Positions 33,760 through 42,745 of a stretch of DNA of 42,745 nt are shown here, piece after piece. The stretch is taken from positions 1 through 42,745 of the forward strand of contig VEQH01000035.1 of assembly GCA_018883325.1 (NCBI GenBank), given 5' to 3'. The DNA is from Flavobacteriales bacterium. Its GTDB lineage: Bacteria; Bacteroidota; Bacteroidia; Flavobacteriales_D; Crocinitomicaceae. Within the stretch, counting starts at the first letter, position 1. Every line of letters starts with the position of its first letter. Under the pieces are notes generated by a model. The model was not told where the DNA came from, made no database searches, and saw only the letters and a list, made by a program, of their open reading frames with translations. The translations under genes were made by a program, and so were the position numbers.

Positions 33760-34653
33760 CTAATCGTTTCTTAGAAGAACACCTTCTTTCAAAGAACACG
33801 GAGATATTACAATTCGATTTGCCTTCATTTTTTTTATTACCCAACGCGTTTTAATTGCTGCAATTGGTGCCATTTTTTTGCGAATCGGAATAATGAAATC
33901 ATTCAAGTCTCTTTCGGATTGAGAAGTTGAAATTATCCATTCTAAAATGGATTCAAATTCTTTAAAATCAAGCTCTTGTATTTCATATCCTTTAGGATAA
34001 GCTGTTTGATGAACCAATTCATAAAATGTTTCGAAACTTCCCGAGGCTCCAACTAAAGTTTGACAATTGATGCGATCAAAAAAATCGTGCTCGTGCGCCT
34101 CTAAATAATTTTCAACGTTCAAAATATCTTCCGCAGACATTGGATTGGAAAAAGAAAATAGCTGAAAAATTCGTGAAACACCAATATTTAAAGAAATCAA
34201 ATCTTTTATTCCTTTAGAATTAGCAGCAATAAATTCAGTGCTTCCACCGCCAATGTCCATTATTAAACTCGGTGATTCAAAATTGTAAGTGTAAGCAATT
34301 CCTTGATAAATCAAATTCGCTTCTTGGATTCCGTTAATTACATCAATTTCGATTCCTGTTGCATCTTTTACAGACTTTAAAAATGCTTGCCTATTGCTTG
34401 CATCTCGAATTGCTGAAGTTCCAATTGCTTCAATTTTAGCTACTTGAAAAGTATCGCAGCGATTTTTAAACCGTTCAAGACAAGCAATCGCGCGTTCCAC
34501 AGCATCAGCTGAAAGTAATTTATCGTTGATTCCGCCCATTCCAATTGCAACACCTTCTTTTTCAGAATGCACCAACTGAATTAAATTGTTTTCCACGTCG
34601 GCAATTGCCAAGTTAAACGTATTTGTTCCTAAATCAATGACTGCTTTTCGCAT
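33760..34653 (-). CDS. Ppx/GppA-family phosphatase
   Basis: This 297-aa protein has the actin-like ATPase fold. IDLGTNTFNLAIADV is the N-terminal phosphate loop, and ATGIEIDVINGIQEANLIYQG and LIMDIGGGSTEFI are the second and third conserved motifs. It corresponds to the short two-domain core and lacks the C-terminal HD-like extension of E. coli Ppx (513 aa). Members hydrolyse polyphosphate or pppGpp. It starts directly after the permease stop, so it is the last gene of the leftward operon. Confidence 0.87.
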   Translation of the reverse strand: MRKAVIDLGTNTFNLAIADVENNLIQLVHSEKEGVAIGMGGINDKLLSADAVERAIACLERFKNRCDTFQVAKIEAIGTSAIRDASNRQAFLKSVKDATGIEIDVINGIQEANLIYQGIAYTYNFESPSLIMDIGGGSTEFIAANSKGIKDLISLNIGVSRIFQLFSFSNPMSAEDILNVENYLEAHEHDFFDRINCQTLVGASGSFETFYELVHQTAYPKGYEIQELDFKEFESILEWIISTSQSERDLNDFIIPIRKKMAPIAAIKTRWVIKKMKANRIVISPCSLKEGVLLRND

Positions 34654-35985
34654 TTACTTCGATTTTAAACCTTGAATAATGTTCTTGAATTTGGCGCGAT
34701 GCCCGAATTGTAAAATTCCATTTTTATAAATTTTCCCTGCTAGCCACAGCAATACAATTGTAGAAACGACCAAAATCAATAACGAGAGAATTACTAAATA
34801 ATAACTTCCGAGTGGTAAACCTTGTGCCAATTTCACCATCATTACCACTGGCGCTGTAAAAGGAATTAAACTTGCCCATTTGACAATTGTCGCATCAGGA
34901 ACAACGACTGCCAAAAAGCCCAAATAAACGGACAATCCAAGAATAATTACAATCGGTAATACAAACTGTTGACCATCGCTTTCTGTTCCTGCAATTGAAC
35001 CAATTGTGCTGAAAAATGCACCATAAAAATAGTAAGCTGCAATAAAAAAGAACAAGAAATGAGCGAACATAAAACCAAAGTTGATGCGCTCATAAATTAA
35101 GTCCACAAATTGATTGTAGCGTTCTGCTGAATTGGTTTCCATTAGCTGTTGCTGAACTTCAGCGCTCACTTGAATGCCTTCCCAATTTGATGGATCAAAC
35201 ATATCTGGAAAAATATATTGACGGAAAACAATCAAGCCGATAGCAATGAAAAATGTCCAAACAAAAATCTGAATCAAAGCCGCAAAACCAATTCCTGTGA
35301 TTTTTCCCAACATCAATTGATAAGGTTTCACAGATGCCAAAATTACTTCTACAATTCGATTGCTTTTTTCTTTGGTTGTGCTTCTCAAAATCGTCATTCC
35401 AAAAAGTAAAACGAAAAGCACAATTAGAAAACCAAAAACTAAACCTACATAACCTTCCAAATCAGAGGCTTCATTTTTCGGGTCGTAAACATTGCGAAAA
35501 TCGACATTCAAAGGCTGTTTGATTTGTCGAAATTGATCCACGGAAAGATTTGTAAAATTTTCAATCATCACCTCCTCTACCCTTCTCTCTAGCTGAAATT
35601 TAAGTTGCATTTTAACATCAGCAGAAGGATTTTCACGGTAAAAAACAAAGGATTTTTTATTCATCAACACTTTTTCATTCAACTCAATCAATGCGTCGAA
35701 GTTTTGATAAGCTTTTCCATCTCTAAATTCTTCAATTTCAAGGTAGTCACCAATAAAATAGTAATTGACCGTTTTTCCTTCTGAGGAAACAATTTTATTA
35801 TCCATTAAACCCGCTGGGTCGGCAATAAGTACCTTCAACGATTTCTTTCCTTCATCACCTGATTTGAACAAAAAGAATAGAAAAAGCAGAAAAAATAAAG
35901 GTCCAAGAACCATCATCCACAAAAATGTTCCGTTCGAAAAACGTTCCTTCAATTCCCGAATCGCAATTAACCAACTGTTACGCAT
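34654..35985 (-). CDS. ABC-2 type permease (NatB-like)
   Basis: This is 443 aa from the ATG at 35985. I reject a start at 36006 because the sequence GGAAAGGAGGTCGAAA just before the ATG is an unusually strong Shine-Dalgarno for this genome. One helix at the N-terminus (FLWMMVLGPLFFLLFLFFLF) is followed by a large extracytoplasmic domain (about 45-180) and five or six more helices (about 180-435). GMTILRSTTKEKSNRIVEVILASVKPYQLMLGKI is the ABC-2 signature. NatB-type permeases export sodium or other compounds. It overlaps the ATPase gene by eight bases. Confidence 0.85.
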   Translation of the reverse strand: MRNSWLIAIRELKERFSNGTFLWMMVLGPLFFLLFLFFLFKSGDEGKKSLKVLIADPAGLMDNKIVSSEGKTVNYYFIGDYLEIEEFRDGKAYQNFDALIELNEKVLMNKKSFVFYRENPSADVKMQLKFQLERRVEEVMIENFTNLSVDQFRQIKQPLNVDFRNVYDPKNEASDLEGYVGLVFGFLIVLFVLLFGMTILRSTTKEKSNRIVEVILASVKPYQLMLGKITGIGFAALIQIFVWTFFIAIGLIVFRQYIFPDMFDPSNWEGIQVSAEVQQQLMETNSAERYNQFVDLIYERINFGFMFAHFLFFFIAAYYFYGAFFSTIGSIAGTESDGQQFVLPIVIILGLSVYLGFLAVVVPDATIVKWASLIPFTAPVVMMVKLAQGLPLGSYYLVILSLLILVVSTIVLLWLAGKIYKNGILQFGHRAKFKNIIQGLKSK

Positions 35986-36904
35986 TTTCGACCTCCTTTC
36001 CGCCAATTAAATTCATAAAAACTTCTTGCATTGTTGGAATTCGTTCCTCCACGGCTTCAATTTTAATCTGTCCCATCAAGGCTTTTAATAGATCGTTAAT
36101 TTGGTTATTTCCTCGCATTTTAACAACTGCCAAAAAACGATTATCTCCGAGTTCTTTTTTATCTATCAACTCAAAATCAGTCCAAAGTGCGTTGGCAAAA
36201 GCAATCATATTTCCACTGAAACGAATCGAAAATTCGCCACTTTTTTGAACTGATCGCAAATTCCAAACACTGTCCTCTGCTAATTTCTTTGAATGATGAA
36301 TCAATGCTGCACGGTCGCAAATTTCTTCCACACTTCGCATATTGTGCGTTGATAAAATAATTGTTTTTCCCTGTGATTTCAAGGATTTCAATTCATTCAA
36401 AATCAATTCTACATTCAGCGGATCGAAACCACTCAAAGGTTCATCAAGTATCAATAAATCAGGCTCGTGAACAATTGCAGCAATAAATTGCACTTTTTGC
36501 GCCATCCCTTTGGAAAGTTCTTCGATGCGTTTTTTAGACCAATCTTTGATATTCAATTTTTCCAACCAAAAATTAGCACTTTTAACCGCATTTTCTTTTG
36601 ACATTCCTCGTAATTGTGCCAAAAAAACCAACTGTTCAAGCACTCCCATTGATTTATACAAACCACGTTCTTCAGGTAAATATCCAATTAAGCGCAAATG
36701 CTCCGAACCCATCAATTTTCCATCAAAGCGTAAAGTTCCTTTGTCAGCTTCAATTATTTGATTGATAATTCGAATAAGTGTTGTTTTTCCTGCGCCATTT
36801 GGTCCTAATAATCCGTAAATCTCACCTTTCTGAACGTGAAGTGAAACAGCATCTAAAGCTAATTTTCGATTAAACGACTTTGAAACATCCGTAATTTCTA
36901 ACAT
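35978..36904 (-). CDS. ABC transporter ATP-binding protein (NatA-like)
   Basis: This 308-aa ATPase has Walker A GPNGAGKT (34-41), Q-loop region YLPEERGLY, signature ELSKGMAQKVQF, Walker B LLILDEPLSGFDP and H-loop ILSTHNM. A C-terminal extension of about 90 residues after the core is typical of NatA-type ATPases. It energises the permease encoded by the next, overlapping gene. The 263-base divergent gap to menB holds no gene, only candidate promoters. Confidence 0.9.
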   Translation of the reverse strand: MLEITDVSKSFNRKLALDAVSLHVQKGEIYGLLGPNGAGKTTLIRIINQIIEADKGTLRFDGKLMGSEHLRLIGYLPEERGLYKSMGVLEQLVFLAQLRGMSKENAVKSANFWLEKLNIKDWSKKRIEELSKGMAQKVQFIAAIVHEPDLLILDEPLSGFDPLNVELILNELKSLKSQGKTIILSTHNMRSVEEICDRAALIHHSKKLAEDSVWNLRSVQKSGEFSIRFSGNMIAFANALWTDFELIDKKELGDNRFLAVVKMRGNNQINDLLKALMGQIKIEAVEERIPTMQEVFMNLIGGKEVENA

Positions 36905-36995
36905 TTTGTAAAACTATGAAAAAATGAATGAAGTTAAAATTGAAATTCAAAATTGAAACGATGGAAAATTTCCAAACTGAATTTTCTAATTTGAC

Positions 36996-37003
36996 CAAAA
37001 GTA
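36996..37003 (-). promoter_or_regulatory. candidate -7 box of the ABC operon
   Basis: On the minus strand this reads TACTTTTG, an exact TAnnTTTG, about 92 bases before the ATPase start. No -33 box was found, so the call is tentative. Confidence 0.3.
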
Positions 37004-37145
37004 TTTTTGTTTTTCGTTTGATTTCTGAAAGTTCATTTAAACAGTAAATTGATTAGTTAACTGTTTGTTTCGTAATTCAATTACAAAATATGTTAGTTTT
37101 CCTAAAATAAGACCAACTAAACAATCCCCTTTCCTTTGATGTTGT

Positions 37146-37153
37146 TACTTTTG
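37146..37153 (+). promoter_or_regulatory. candidate -7 box of menB
   Basis: TACTTTTG fits TAnnTTTG exactly and ends 14 bases before the menB ATG, so the leader would be very short. Confidence 0.45.
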
Positions 37154-37167
37154 CAAAAACTTTTTTT

Positions 37168-37989
37168 ATGGCAACAAGAAATTGGGAAACACTAAAGAAA
37201 TATACCGACATCAAGTTTGAATTTTTTGAAGGTATCGGAAAAATAACAATCAATCGTCCACACGTATACAACGCTTTTCGTCCAGAAACGAATTTTGAGA
37301 TTCTTGATGCATTGGTAATTTGTAGAGAAAATCCAGACATTAACGTTGTTGTTCTTACAGGTGCAGGAGACAAAGCGTTCTGTTCTGGTGGCGACCAAAA
37401 CGTGAAAGGCGTTGGTGGTTATATTTCTGAAAACGGCGTTCCTCGTTTAAACGTGCTCGATATTCACAAAGCAATTCGTTCGCTTCCAAAACCTGTAATC
37501 GCAATGGTTAACGGCTATGCAATTGGTGGTGGACACGTACTTCACGTTGTTTGTGACTTAACTATTGCATCGGATAATGCACGTTTTGGTCAAACAGGTC
37601 CAAAAGTGGGAAGCTTCGATGGAGGATTTGGTTCATCGTATTTAGCTCGTCACGTCGGTCAGAAAAAAGCACGAGAAATCTGGTTCTTGTGTGAACAATA
37701 TACTGCTGAAGAAGCAGAAAAAATGGGCATGGTAAACAAAGTTGTTCCTTTTGATGATTTGGAAGATACTGTTGTTGCTTGGTCAAAAACAATTATGAAA
37801 AGAAGTCCTTTGGCAATTCGCATGATTAAACGTGCGATGAATGCTGAATTAGACGGACAACATGGTTTGATGGAATTGGCTGGCGACGCTACCCTACTCT
37901 ATTATTTAACGGAAGAAGCGCAAGAAGGAAAACATGCTTTCTTAGAAAAACGCGATCCAAACTTCCAACAATATCCTAAATTTCCTTAA
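37168..37989 (+). CDS. menB: 1,4-dihydroxy-2-naphthoyl-CoA synthase
   Basis: MenB (273 aa) closes the second ring of menaquinone from o-succinylbenzoyl-CoA. It is a crotonase-fold enzyme. [14 protein letters not shown] is the MenB-specific opening and [10 protein letters not shown] the oxyanion loop. [36 protein letters not shown] distinguishes it from ordinary enoyl-CoA hydratases, and the C-terminus [14 protein letters not shown] is usual for MenB. Other men genes are not here. Menaquinone is the expected quinone of Bacteroidota and feeds the respiratory chain that ends in the cbb3 oxidase. Confidence 0.93.
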   Translation: MATRNWETLKKYTDIKFEFFEGIGKITINRPHVYNAFRPETNFEILDALVICRENPDINVVVLTGAGDKAFCSGGDQNVKGVGGYISENGVPRLNVLDIHKAIRSLPKPVIAMVNGYAIGGGHVLHVVCDLTIASDNARFGQTGPKVGSFDGGFGSSYLARHVGQKKAREIWFLCEQYTAEEAEKMGMVNKVVPFDDLEDTVVAWSKTIMKRSPLAIRMIKRAMNAELDGQHGLMELAGDATLLYYLTEEAQEGKHAFLEKRDPNFQQYPKFP

Positions 37990-37998
37990 TTAAAAAAT

Positions 37999-39453
37999 AT
38001 GTCAATTCGCTCATTAGAACCTCAAATCCTTTGGAATCACTTCGCTGATTTGAATGCTGTACCTCGTCCTTCAAAAAAAGAAGAGCGCGTACGTCAATTC
38101 ATGGTTGATTTTGGAAATAACCTTGGTTTAGAAACCATTATTGATAAAATTGGAAATGTAATCATCAAAAAACCAGCTTCGGCAGGCATGGAAAATCGCA
38201 AAACAGTGATTCTTCAAGCGCATTTGGATATGGTTCACCAGAAAAATTCGGATACCGTTTTTGATTTCGATACACAAGGAATTGAAATGTTGGTGGATGG
38301 TGATTGGGTGCGTGCAAATGGTACAACGCTTGGTGCGGATAACGGAATCGGAGTTGCAGCAATTATGGCTGTTTTATCTTCCAATGAAATTCAACATCCA
38401 GCAGTTGAAGCGTTTTTCACAATTGATGAAGAAACAGGAATGACGGGCGCAATGCAAATGGATGGTTCTTTGTTGCAAGGTGAGATTTTATTGAATATCG
38501 ACACTGAAGATGATGATGAATTATCAATAGGTTGTGCAGGTGGAATTGACACAAATACGACTTATTCATATTCAGAAGTTCCTGTAAATGCCAATAGTAA
38601 AACAGTTGAAATTTCCATTCGTGGTTTACTAGGTGGGCATTCTGGAATGGATATTGACAAAGGACGCGGAAACGCAAACAAATGGATGGCGCGCATTTTA
38701 TGGGAAATTAGTCGATCTATTTCATTACAATTAGTTTCATTTGACGGAGGAAGTTTACGCAATGCAATTCCACGTGAAGCTACGGTTGTTCTTGCCATTC
38801 AAGCAAATGACGCAGCAAAATTCCACGAACTATTCGACAAACAAGTAGCAACTTTAAAAGAAGAATACCAAAGCATAGAACCTGCAATCAAAATTCAAGC
38901 AAAAGAAATTGTTCCCGCTGAAAAAGCAATGAATGATAGTGATTTCAAGAAAATCATCAACCTTTTGTGTTCAGTTCACAACGGTGTTTTCAGAATGAGT
39001 CCAGACATCGCAGGTTTAGTGGAAGCATCTTCAAGCTTGGCTAGAATTATTATTTCAAACGGTTCATTCACCAGTCAATCTTTACAAAGAAGTAGCGTTG
39101 AATCCACAAAATCAGAAGTGGCAATGAACATCGGTTGTGCTTTTGAAAATGCAGGTTGCGACGTAGTTCAAGGTGGCGATTACCCTGGTTGGAAACCAAA
39201 TCCAAGTTCAGCGATTTTGAACTTGATGGAAAACTTATATAAAAATCTATTCAACGAAGAACCACAAGTAAAAGCTTGTCACGCAGGTTTAGAATGTGGA
39301 ATCTTGGGAAAACATTTACCAGGTGTTGATATGATTTCTTTCGGACCAAATATTCGTGCAGCACATTCACCAGATGAAAAAGTTCAGATTTCTTCCGTTC
39401 AAAAATTCTGGGTATACTATTTGGAAACGTTGAAGCAAATACCTACAAAATAA
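37999..39453 (+). CDS. pepD: aminoacyl-histidine dipeptidase (M20 family)
   Basis: This 484-aa zinc peptidase cleaves Xaa-His and other dipeptides in the cytoplasm. Metal and catalytic residues are in ILQAHLDMVHQ (His, Asp), TTLGADNGIGVA (bridging Asp), FTIDEETGMTGA (Glu-Glu pair), LLNIDTEDDDEL and, near the end, CHAGLECGILG. The lid domain lies about 200-370, with RGLLGGHSGMDI. The length is normal for PepD. It begins nine bases after menB, so they may be cotranscribed although unrelated in function. Confidence 0.92.
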   Translation: MSIRSLEPQILWNHFADLNAVPRPSKKEERVRQFMVDFGNNLGLETIIDKIGNVIIKKPASAGMENRKTVILQAHLDMVHQKNSDTVFDFDTQGIEMLVDGDWVRANGTTLGADNGIGVAAIMAVLSSNEIQHPAVEAFFTIDEETGMTGAMQMDGSLLQGEILLNIDTEDDDELSIGCAGGIDTNTTYSYSEVPVNANSKTVEISIRGLLGGHSGMDIDKGRGNANKWMARILWEISRSISLQLVSFDGGSLRNAIPREATVVLAIQANDAAKFHELFDKQVATLKEEYQSIEPAIKIQAKEIVPAEKAMNDSDFKKIINLLCSVHNGVFRMSPDIAGLVEASSSLARIIISNGSFTSQSLQRSSVESTKSEVAMNIGCAFENAGCDVVQGGDYPGWKPNPSSAILNLMENLYKNLFNEEPQVKACHAGLECGILGKHLPGVDMISFGPNIRAAHSPDEKVQISSVQKFWVYYLETLKQIPTK

Positions 39454-39463
39454 TTTAAAATGT

Positions 39464-39509
39464 AGAATGTAAAATTTAGAATGAGAATCCATTTTTCATT
39501 TTACATTCT
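39464..39509 (+). other. 12-bp inverted repeat before ribBA
   Basis: AGAATGTAAAAT (39464-39475) and ATTTTACATTCT (39498-39509) are exact complements with a 22-base loop, 19 bases before the ribBA ATG. There is no T run after it. No FMN riboswitch features were recognised in the 75-base gap. Confidence 0.45.
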
Positions 39510-39528
39510 CAATTCTCAATTCAAAAAA

Positions 39529-40743
39529 ATGACATTTCAACTAAATACAATCGAGGAAGCAATTGAAGAAATTCAAAAAGGAAAAGTAATCATCGTAGTG
39601 GACGACGAAGACCGCGAAAATGAAGGTGATTTCCTAACTGCGGCACGCAATGCAACACCTGAGATTATCAATTTCATGGCAACGCATGGTCGTGGATTAA
39701 TTTGTGCGCCAATCAGCGAAGAACGTTGCGATAACTTAGGTTTGGAAATGATGGTTCGTAATAATTCTGCAGCGTATGAAACTCCTTTTACGGTAAGTAT
39801 TGACTTAATTGGTCACGGTTGCACAACTGGAATTTCTGCGAGTGATCGTGCGAAAACAATTTTGGCAATGATAGATCCAGAAACGCGCCCTGAAGAACTT
39901 GGTAAACCAGGTCATATTTTTCCGTTACGCGCAAGAAAAGGTGGCGTTTTAAGACGCGCTGGGCACACAGAGGCTGCAGTTGATTTATCAAGAATGGCTG
40001 GATTTGAAGAAGCTGGAATCATTGTTGAAATTTTGAATGAAGATGGAACAATGGCGCGTTTGCCTCAATTGATTGAAATTGCAAAGAAATTTGATTTAAA
40101 AATCGTTTCCATTGAAGATTTAATCAAATACAGAATCAAAAATGAAACGCACATTGAACACGTTGTTGACGTGAATCTCCCAACTGAAATTGGTGATTTT
40201 CAATTACATGCTTTCAAAGATTTGAATTCTGACATGGATCATTTAGCATTAGTTAAAGGTACTTGGGACAAAGACGAACCCGTTTTAGTTCGTGTACATT
40301 CATCTTGTATGACAGGTGATATTTTCGGTTCTTGTCGTTGTGATTGTGGCCCTCAGTTGAATGCTGCAATGAATATGATTGAAGAGGCTGGAAAAGGAGT
40401 TATAATTTATATGAATCAAGAAGGTCGTGGAATTGGTTTGGTTAACAAATTAAAAGCCTATAAATTACAAGAAGGTGGAATGGACACAATGGAAGCGAAC
40501 ATCGAACTTGGTTTCAAAGCAGATGAGCGCGACTATGGTTTAGGAGCTCAAATGTTGCGTGCTTTGGGAGTTACAAAAATGAAATTGATGTCAAATAATC
40601 CTAAAAAACGCACTGGACTAGTTGGTTATGGACTTGAAATTGTAGAGAACGTATCGCTTGAAATTAAAAGCAATATTCACAACGCATCTTACCTTAAAAC
40701 CAAAAAAGAAAAGATGGGACACAATTTAAAATTGGATATTTGA
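39529..40743 (+). CDS. ribBA: bifunctional DHBP synthase / GTP cyclohydrolase II
   Basis: RibBA (404 aa) gives both starting compounds of riboflavin: DHBP from ribulose 5-phosphate (RibB) and the pyrimidine from GTP (RibA). The RibB part (1-205) has [22 protein letters not shown] and [21 protein letters not shown]. The RibA part (about 215-400) has the zinc site [20 protein letters not shown], followed by [17 protein letters not shown] and [15 protein letters not shown] use the ATG at 39529; an in-frame start at 39481 would read through the inverted repeat. Its stop overlaps the next start (TGATG). Confidence 0.95.
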   Translation: MTFQLNTIEEAIEEIQKGKVIIVVDDEDRENEGDFLTAARNATPEIINFMATHGRGLICAPISEERCDNLGLEMMVRNNSAAYETPFTVSIDLIGHGCTTGISASDRAKTILAMIDPETRPEELGKPGHIFPLRARKGGVLRRAGHTEAAVDLSRMAGFEEAGIIVEILNEDGTMARLPQLIEIAKKFDLKIVSIEDLIKYRIKNETHIEHVVDVNLPTEIGDFQLHAFKDLNSDMDHLALVKGTWDKDEPVLVRVHSSCMTGDIFGSCRCDCGPQLNAAMNMIEEAGKGVIIYMNQEGRGIGLVNKLKAYKLQEGGMDTMEANIELGFKADERDYGLGAQMLRALGVTKMKLMSNNPKKRTGLVGYGLEIVENVSLEIKSNIHNASYLKTKKEKMGHNLKLDI

Positions 40744-41393
40744 TGCTTGTTGCAAAAGACATACAAAAAGCTTATGGTGAACTTCCAATTCTGAAAGGTG
40801 TTGATCTTGAAGTGAGCAAAGGAGAAATCGTTTCGATTGTCGGTTCTTCTGGTGCTGGAAAAACAACACTTCTTCAAATTCTTGGAACTCTAGACAAGCC
40901 TGATTCTGGTATTTTGGAAATTGGTGGTGTCAATCCTTTCAAATTATCTCAAAAGGAATTAGCGAATTTTAGAAACGCATCTTTGGGTTTCATTTTTCAA
41001 TTTCATCAATTGTTACCTGAATTTACAGCGATTGAAAATGTAATGTTGCCTGCGCTAATTGGTGGAAAAAGTAAAAAAGAAGCGGAAGAACTTGCGTTGC
41101 CCTTACTTGAAAGATTGGGAATTGCATCGCGTAAAAAACACAAACCTTCGGAACTTTCTGGCGGTGAACAGCAACGTGTAGCCGTTTGTAGAGCTTTAAT
41201 CAACAATCCAAAAGTAATTTTTGCCGATGAACCTTCAGGGAATCTCGACACCAAAAATGCAAAAGAACTCCATGAATTATTCTTTCAATTACGCGACGAA
41301 TTCAATCAAACTTTTGTAATTGTTACACACAACGAAGAACTTGCTCACATGGCTGACAGAAGCTTGGTGATGCGAGATGGGAGGTTTGTTTGA
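40743..41393 (+). CDS. LolD/MacB-type ABC ATPase
   Basis: This 216-aa ATPase has Walker A GSSGAGKT (34-41), Q-loop [21 protein letters not shown], signature [16 protein letters not shown], Walker [13 protein letters not shown] and switch His IVTHNEEL. The [19 protein letters not shown] stretch is typical of LolD. LolCDE moves lipoproteins from the inner to the outer membrane. The permease is not next to it, which is usual in Bacteroidota where the ATPase is often alone. It is translationally coupled to ribBA (TGATG), and I prefer the ATG at 40743 over a TTG at 40740. Confidence 0.85.
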   Translation: MLVAKDIQKAYGELPILKGVDLEVSKGEIVSIVGSSGAGKTTLLQILGTLDKPDSGILEIGGVNPFKLSQKELANFRNASLGFIFQFHQLLPEFTAIENVMLPALIGGKSKKEAEELALPLLERLGIASRKKHKPSELSGGEQQRVAVCRALINNPKVIFADEPSGNLDTKNAKELHELFFQLRDEFNQTFVIVTHNEELAHMADRSLVMRDGRFV

Positions 41394-41451
41394 TGAGTTT
41401 TGGTTTTAGTTTGTGTCAACAGAAAATATAATAACCTCAAATAGCAACTAA

Positions 41452-42636
41452 TCAACCCACCAAAGGCCAATCCTTAAATTGTCCTTCGGCTTGTTCGATG
41501 ACCTCTTTTAATAAGTTGTCTAATTCAGAAAATGGAACAATTCCTTTGAGTTCTTTTTTGACAGCTAATCGAATTGCAGCTTTTGCATCTTCTTTTATTG
41601 TCCAGTCGAGTTGAAGGTTTTTCTTAACACTTGCAACAACATTGTGCACCAAATCTTGGATTGGGCCTTGTTTGTTGAGTAAACTTTCTTTGGAGGAAAG
41701 TAAATCATAAAAAGCCAATTCTTCTTCGTCTAACCCAAGTTCTTTGCGACGTTTGTCTTCATTGCGGAACTCATTGGCTAAATCCAATAAATGTTTGATT
41801 GTAGCAATGGAATCTAGACTGTTTTTGTGGTATTTACTCAATACTTTGTCTAGTTCATCTTTTAAAGTAGTTGCCTTTCGAATGTTTTTTAATTGTCGAA
41901 TGCGTATTTCATCGTTCAAGATACGTCGCAACAATTCAATTTTAATGTTTTCGCTTCCTTTTTCTTTAACGATTGCTTGGAATTTGTCATCGACAATAGA
42001 AATATCAATCTTGTCTAAATTATACATTTCTGCCAAGTCAACAATTTTGTTAGATTCCAATGATTTATTGATTAAATCTTTGATAACTTGTACTTTATTG
42101 CGTTCTATCGCTTTTGGAAATTTGATCTTGCGAACGGTTTCTCGAATCTTTTGAATGACGCTGACATCTTCCAATATTTCCCAAATGCGCGGGTCTGAAT
42201 TGGTCATTGCGACTAACTCTGATAATTTGCGTTCTTCTGTTAAATAACGATCGGTGAATTCATCTGTTTTTAAGATTTCATTCACTTGCTTGTTCGTCCA
42301 TTTCATCCATTCGGCAGGGCTCAAAGTTTTCATTGTAGCACTCTCAAATCCGCCCAACATTGTTTTTACAGTATTTAATTGCTCCAAACAAAGTTCAACA
42401 GCTTCCTCGAATTCGAAGGTTGGTTTTCCTTCTCCGCCACTTCCTGTATATTTCTTTGTAGCTTCCGCTAAGAATCCTGAAATTCCAATAAAATCAACAA
42501 CTAAACCCGAAGGTTTGCTTTCAAAAACTCGGTTCACTCGTGCAATGGCTTGCATCAAATTGTGACCTTTCATGATTTTATCTACATACATCGTATGCAC
42601 ACAAGGCGCATCAAATCCTGTTGAACAAAAGCTTCG
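41452..42636 (-). pseudogene. hsdR: hsdR remnant: C-terminal part of a type I restriction R subunit
   Basis: The frame covers about the last 390 residues of a type I R subunit. [17 protein letters not shown] and [14 protein letters not shown] are the end of the helicase domain (motif VI with the arginine finger), followed by the helical C-terminal region to the natural end KDWPLVG. Full R subunits have about 1000 residues. Upstream of TGFDAPC the frame meets TAG (42637-42639) and the preceding codons no longer resemble HsdR, so the nuclease and motor front end are missing. HsdM and HsdS are not in the window. A domain-only protein starting at the ATG of 42600 might be made but would be inactive. 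Confidence 0.75.
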
Positions 42637-42745
42637 CTAGCCTGCATCGTGTTTCCATGATCTAAAAATAGTGTTTTCTCGTATGTAAAAGTCAACTTTT
42701 AAAAAATAAGTATGACTTTCAAGAAAGAAAATTTGTTGCTGAGTG

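Noticed and set aside
1..42745. tRNA, rRNA, CRISPR, prophage or complete IS
   Set aside because: I looked through the gene-free stretches on both strands and found no cloverleaf arms with a GTTCGAnTC loop, no regularly spaced repeats, no transposase and no phage structural genes. A formal scan could still find a weak RNA.

Overview
The window is about 42.7 kb of low-GC DNA from a Bacteroidota chromosome, most likely Flavobacteriales. The evidence is TonB-type outer-membrane proteins with a carboxypeptidase-like N-terminal domain, a fused CcoN/CcoO cbb3 oxidase subunit, menaquinone synthesis (menB), an Mpl-type Mur ligase, a MuiA/DUF4139 protein, and candidate promoters ending in the Bacteroidota -7 box TAnnTTTG. 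Most genes are housekeeping and there is no prophage, CRISPR array, rRNA, tRNA or recognisable IS. The family within the order cannot be fixed from the window alone.

Layout. 1-566: gene-free, with a possible leftward small RNA or leader and a copy of a dispersed repeat. 567-4040: Mpl-like ligase, beta-helix lipoprotein and a PaaY-type hexapeptide protein. 4311-8062 (minus): small hypothetical, arginine decarboxylase, ArsC-like protein, double beta-barrel protein. 8179-11560: small hypothetical, membrane and lipoprotein genes and a secreted HNH-nuclease-like protein. 11617-11800: repeat copy. 11891-16630: MuiA-family protein, a structured gene-free stretch and an outer-membrane receptor-like protein. 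17008-23277: rpsA, then a tight fur-STAS-purA-ostA/lptA-like-cmk cluster. 23326-24408: trhO. 24409-25560: a mosaic of nested repeats. 25561-32146: the cbb3 oxidase operon ccoS-ccoNO-ccoQ-ccoP-ccoG-ccoH-SafE-like. 32147-33753: an apparent inserted cassette. 33760-36904 (minus): ABC ATPase, permease and Ppx/GppA. 37168-41393: menB, pepD, ribBA, lolD-like. 41452-42636 (minus): a 5'-truncated hsdR remnant.

The most interesting structure is at 32073-33753. A divergent pair, a TetR regulator and an uncharacterised SAM-binding membrane-associated enzyme, sits between two copies of the 3' end of the SafE-like gene. The copies are a 52-bp exact direct repeat followed by a synonymous TGT/TGC difference and different stop contexts, so the cassette appears to have entered at the gene's 3' end while regenerating it. 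The pair shares a 76-bp intergenic region holding two tandem palindrome-like operator candidates 22 bp apart.

A second theme is a dispersed element with a 147-bp core, terminal inverted repeats beginning ACCAGTAGATT and a central perfect hairpin. Two full copies lie in opposite orientation (11617-11800 and 24769-24957), and there are decayed or partial copies at 128-357, 13642-13670 and 16664-16848. In 24529-25380 a duplicated intergenic unit offers something close to an empty-site comparison for one copy.
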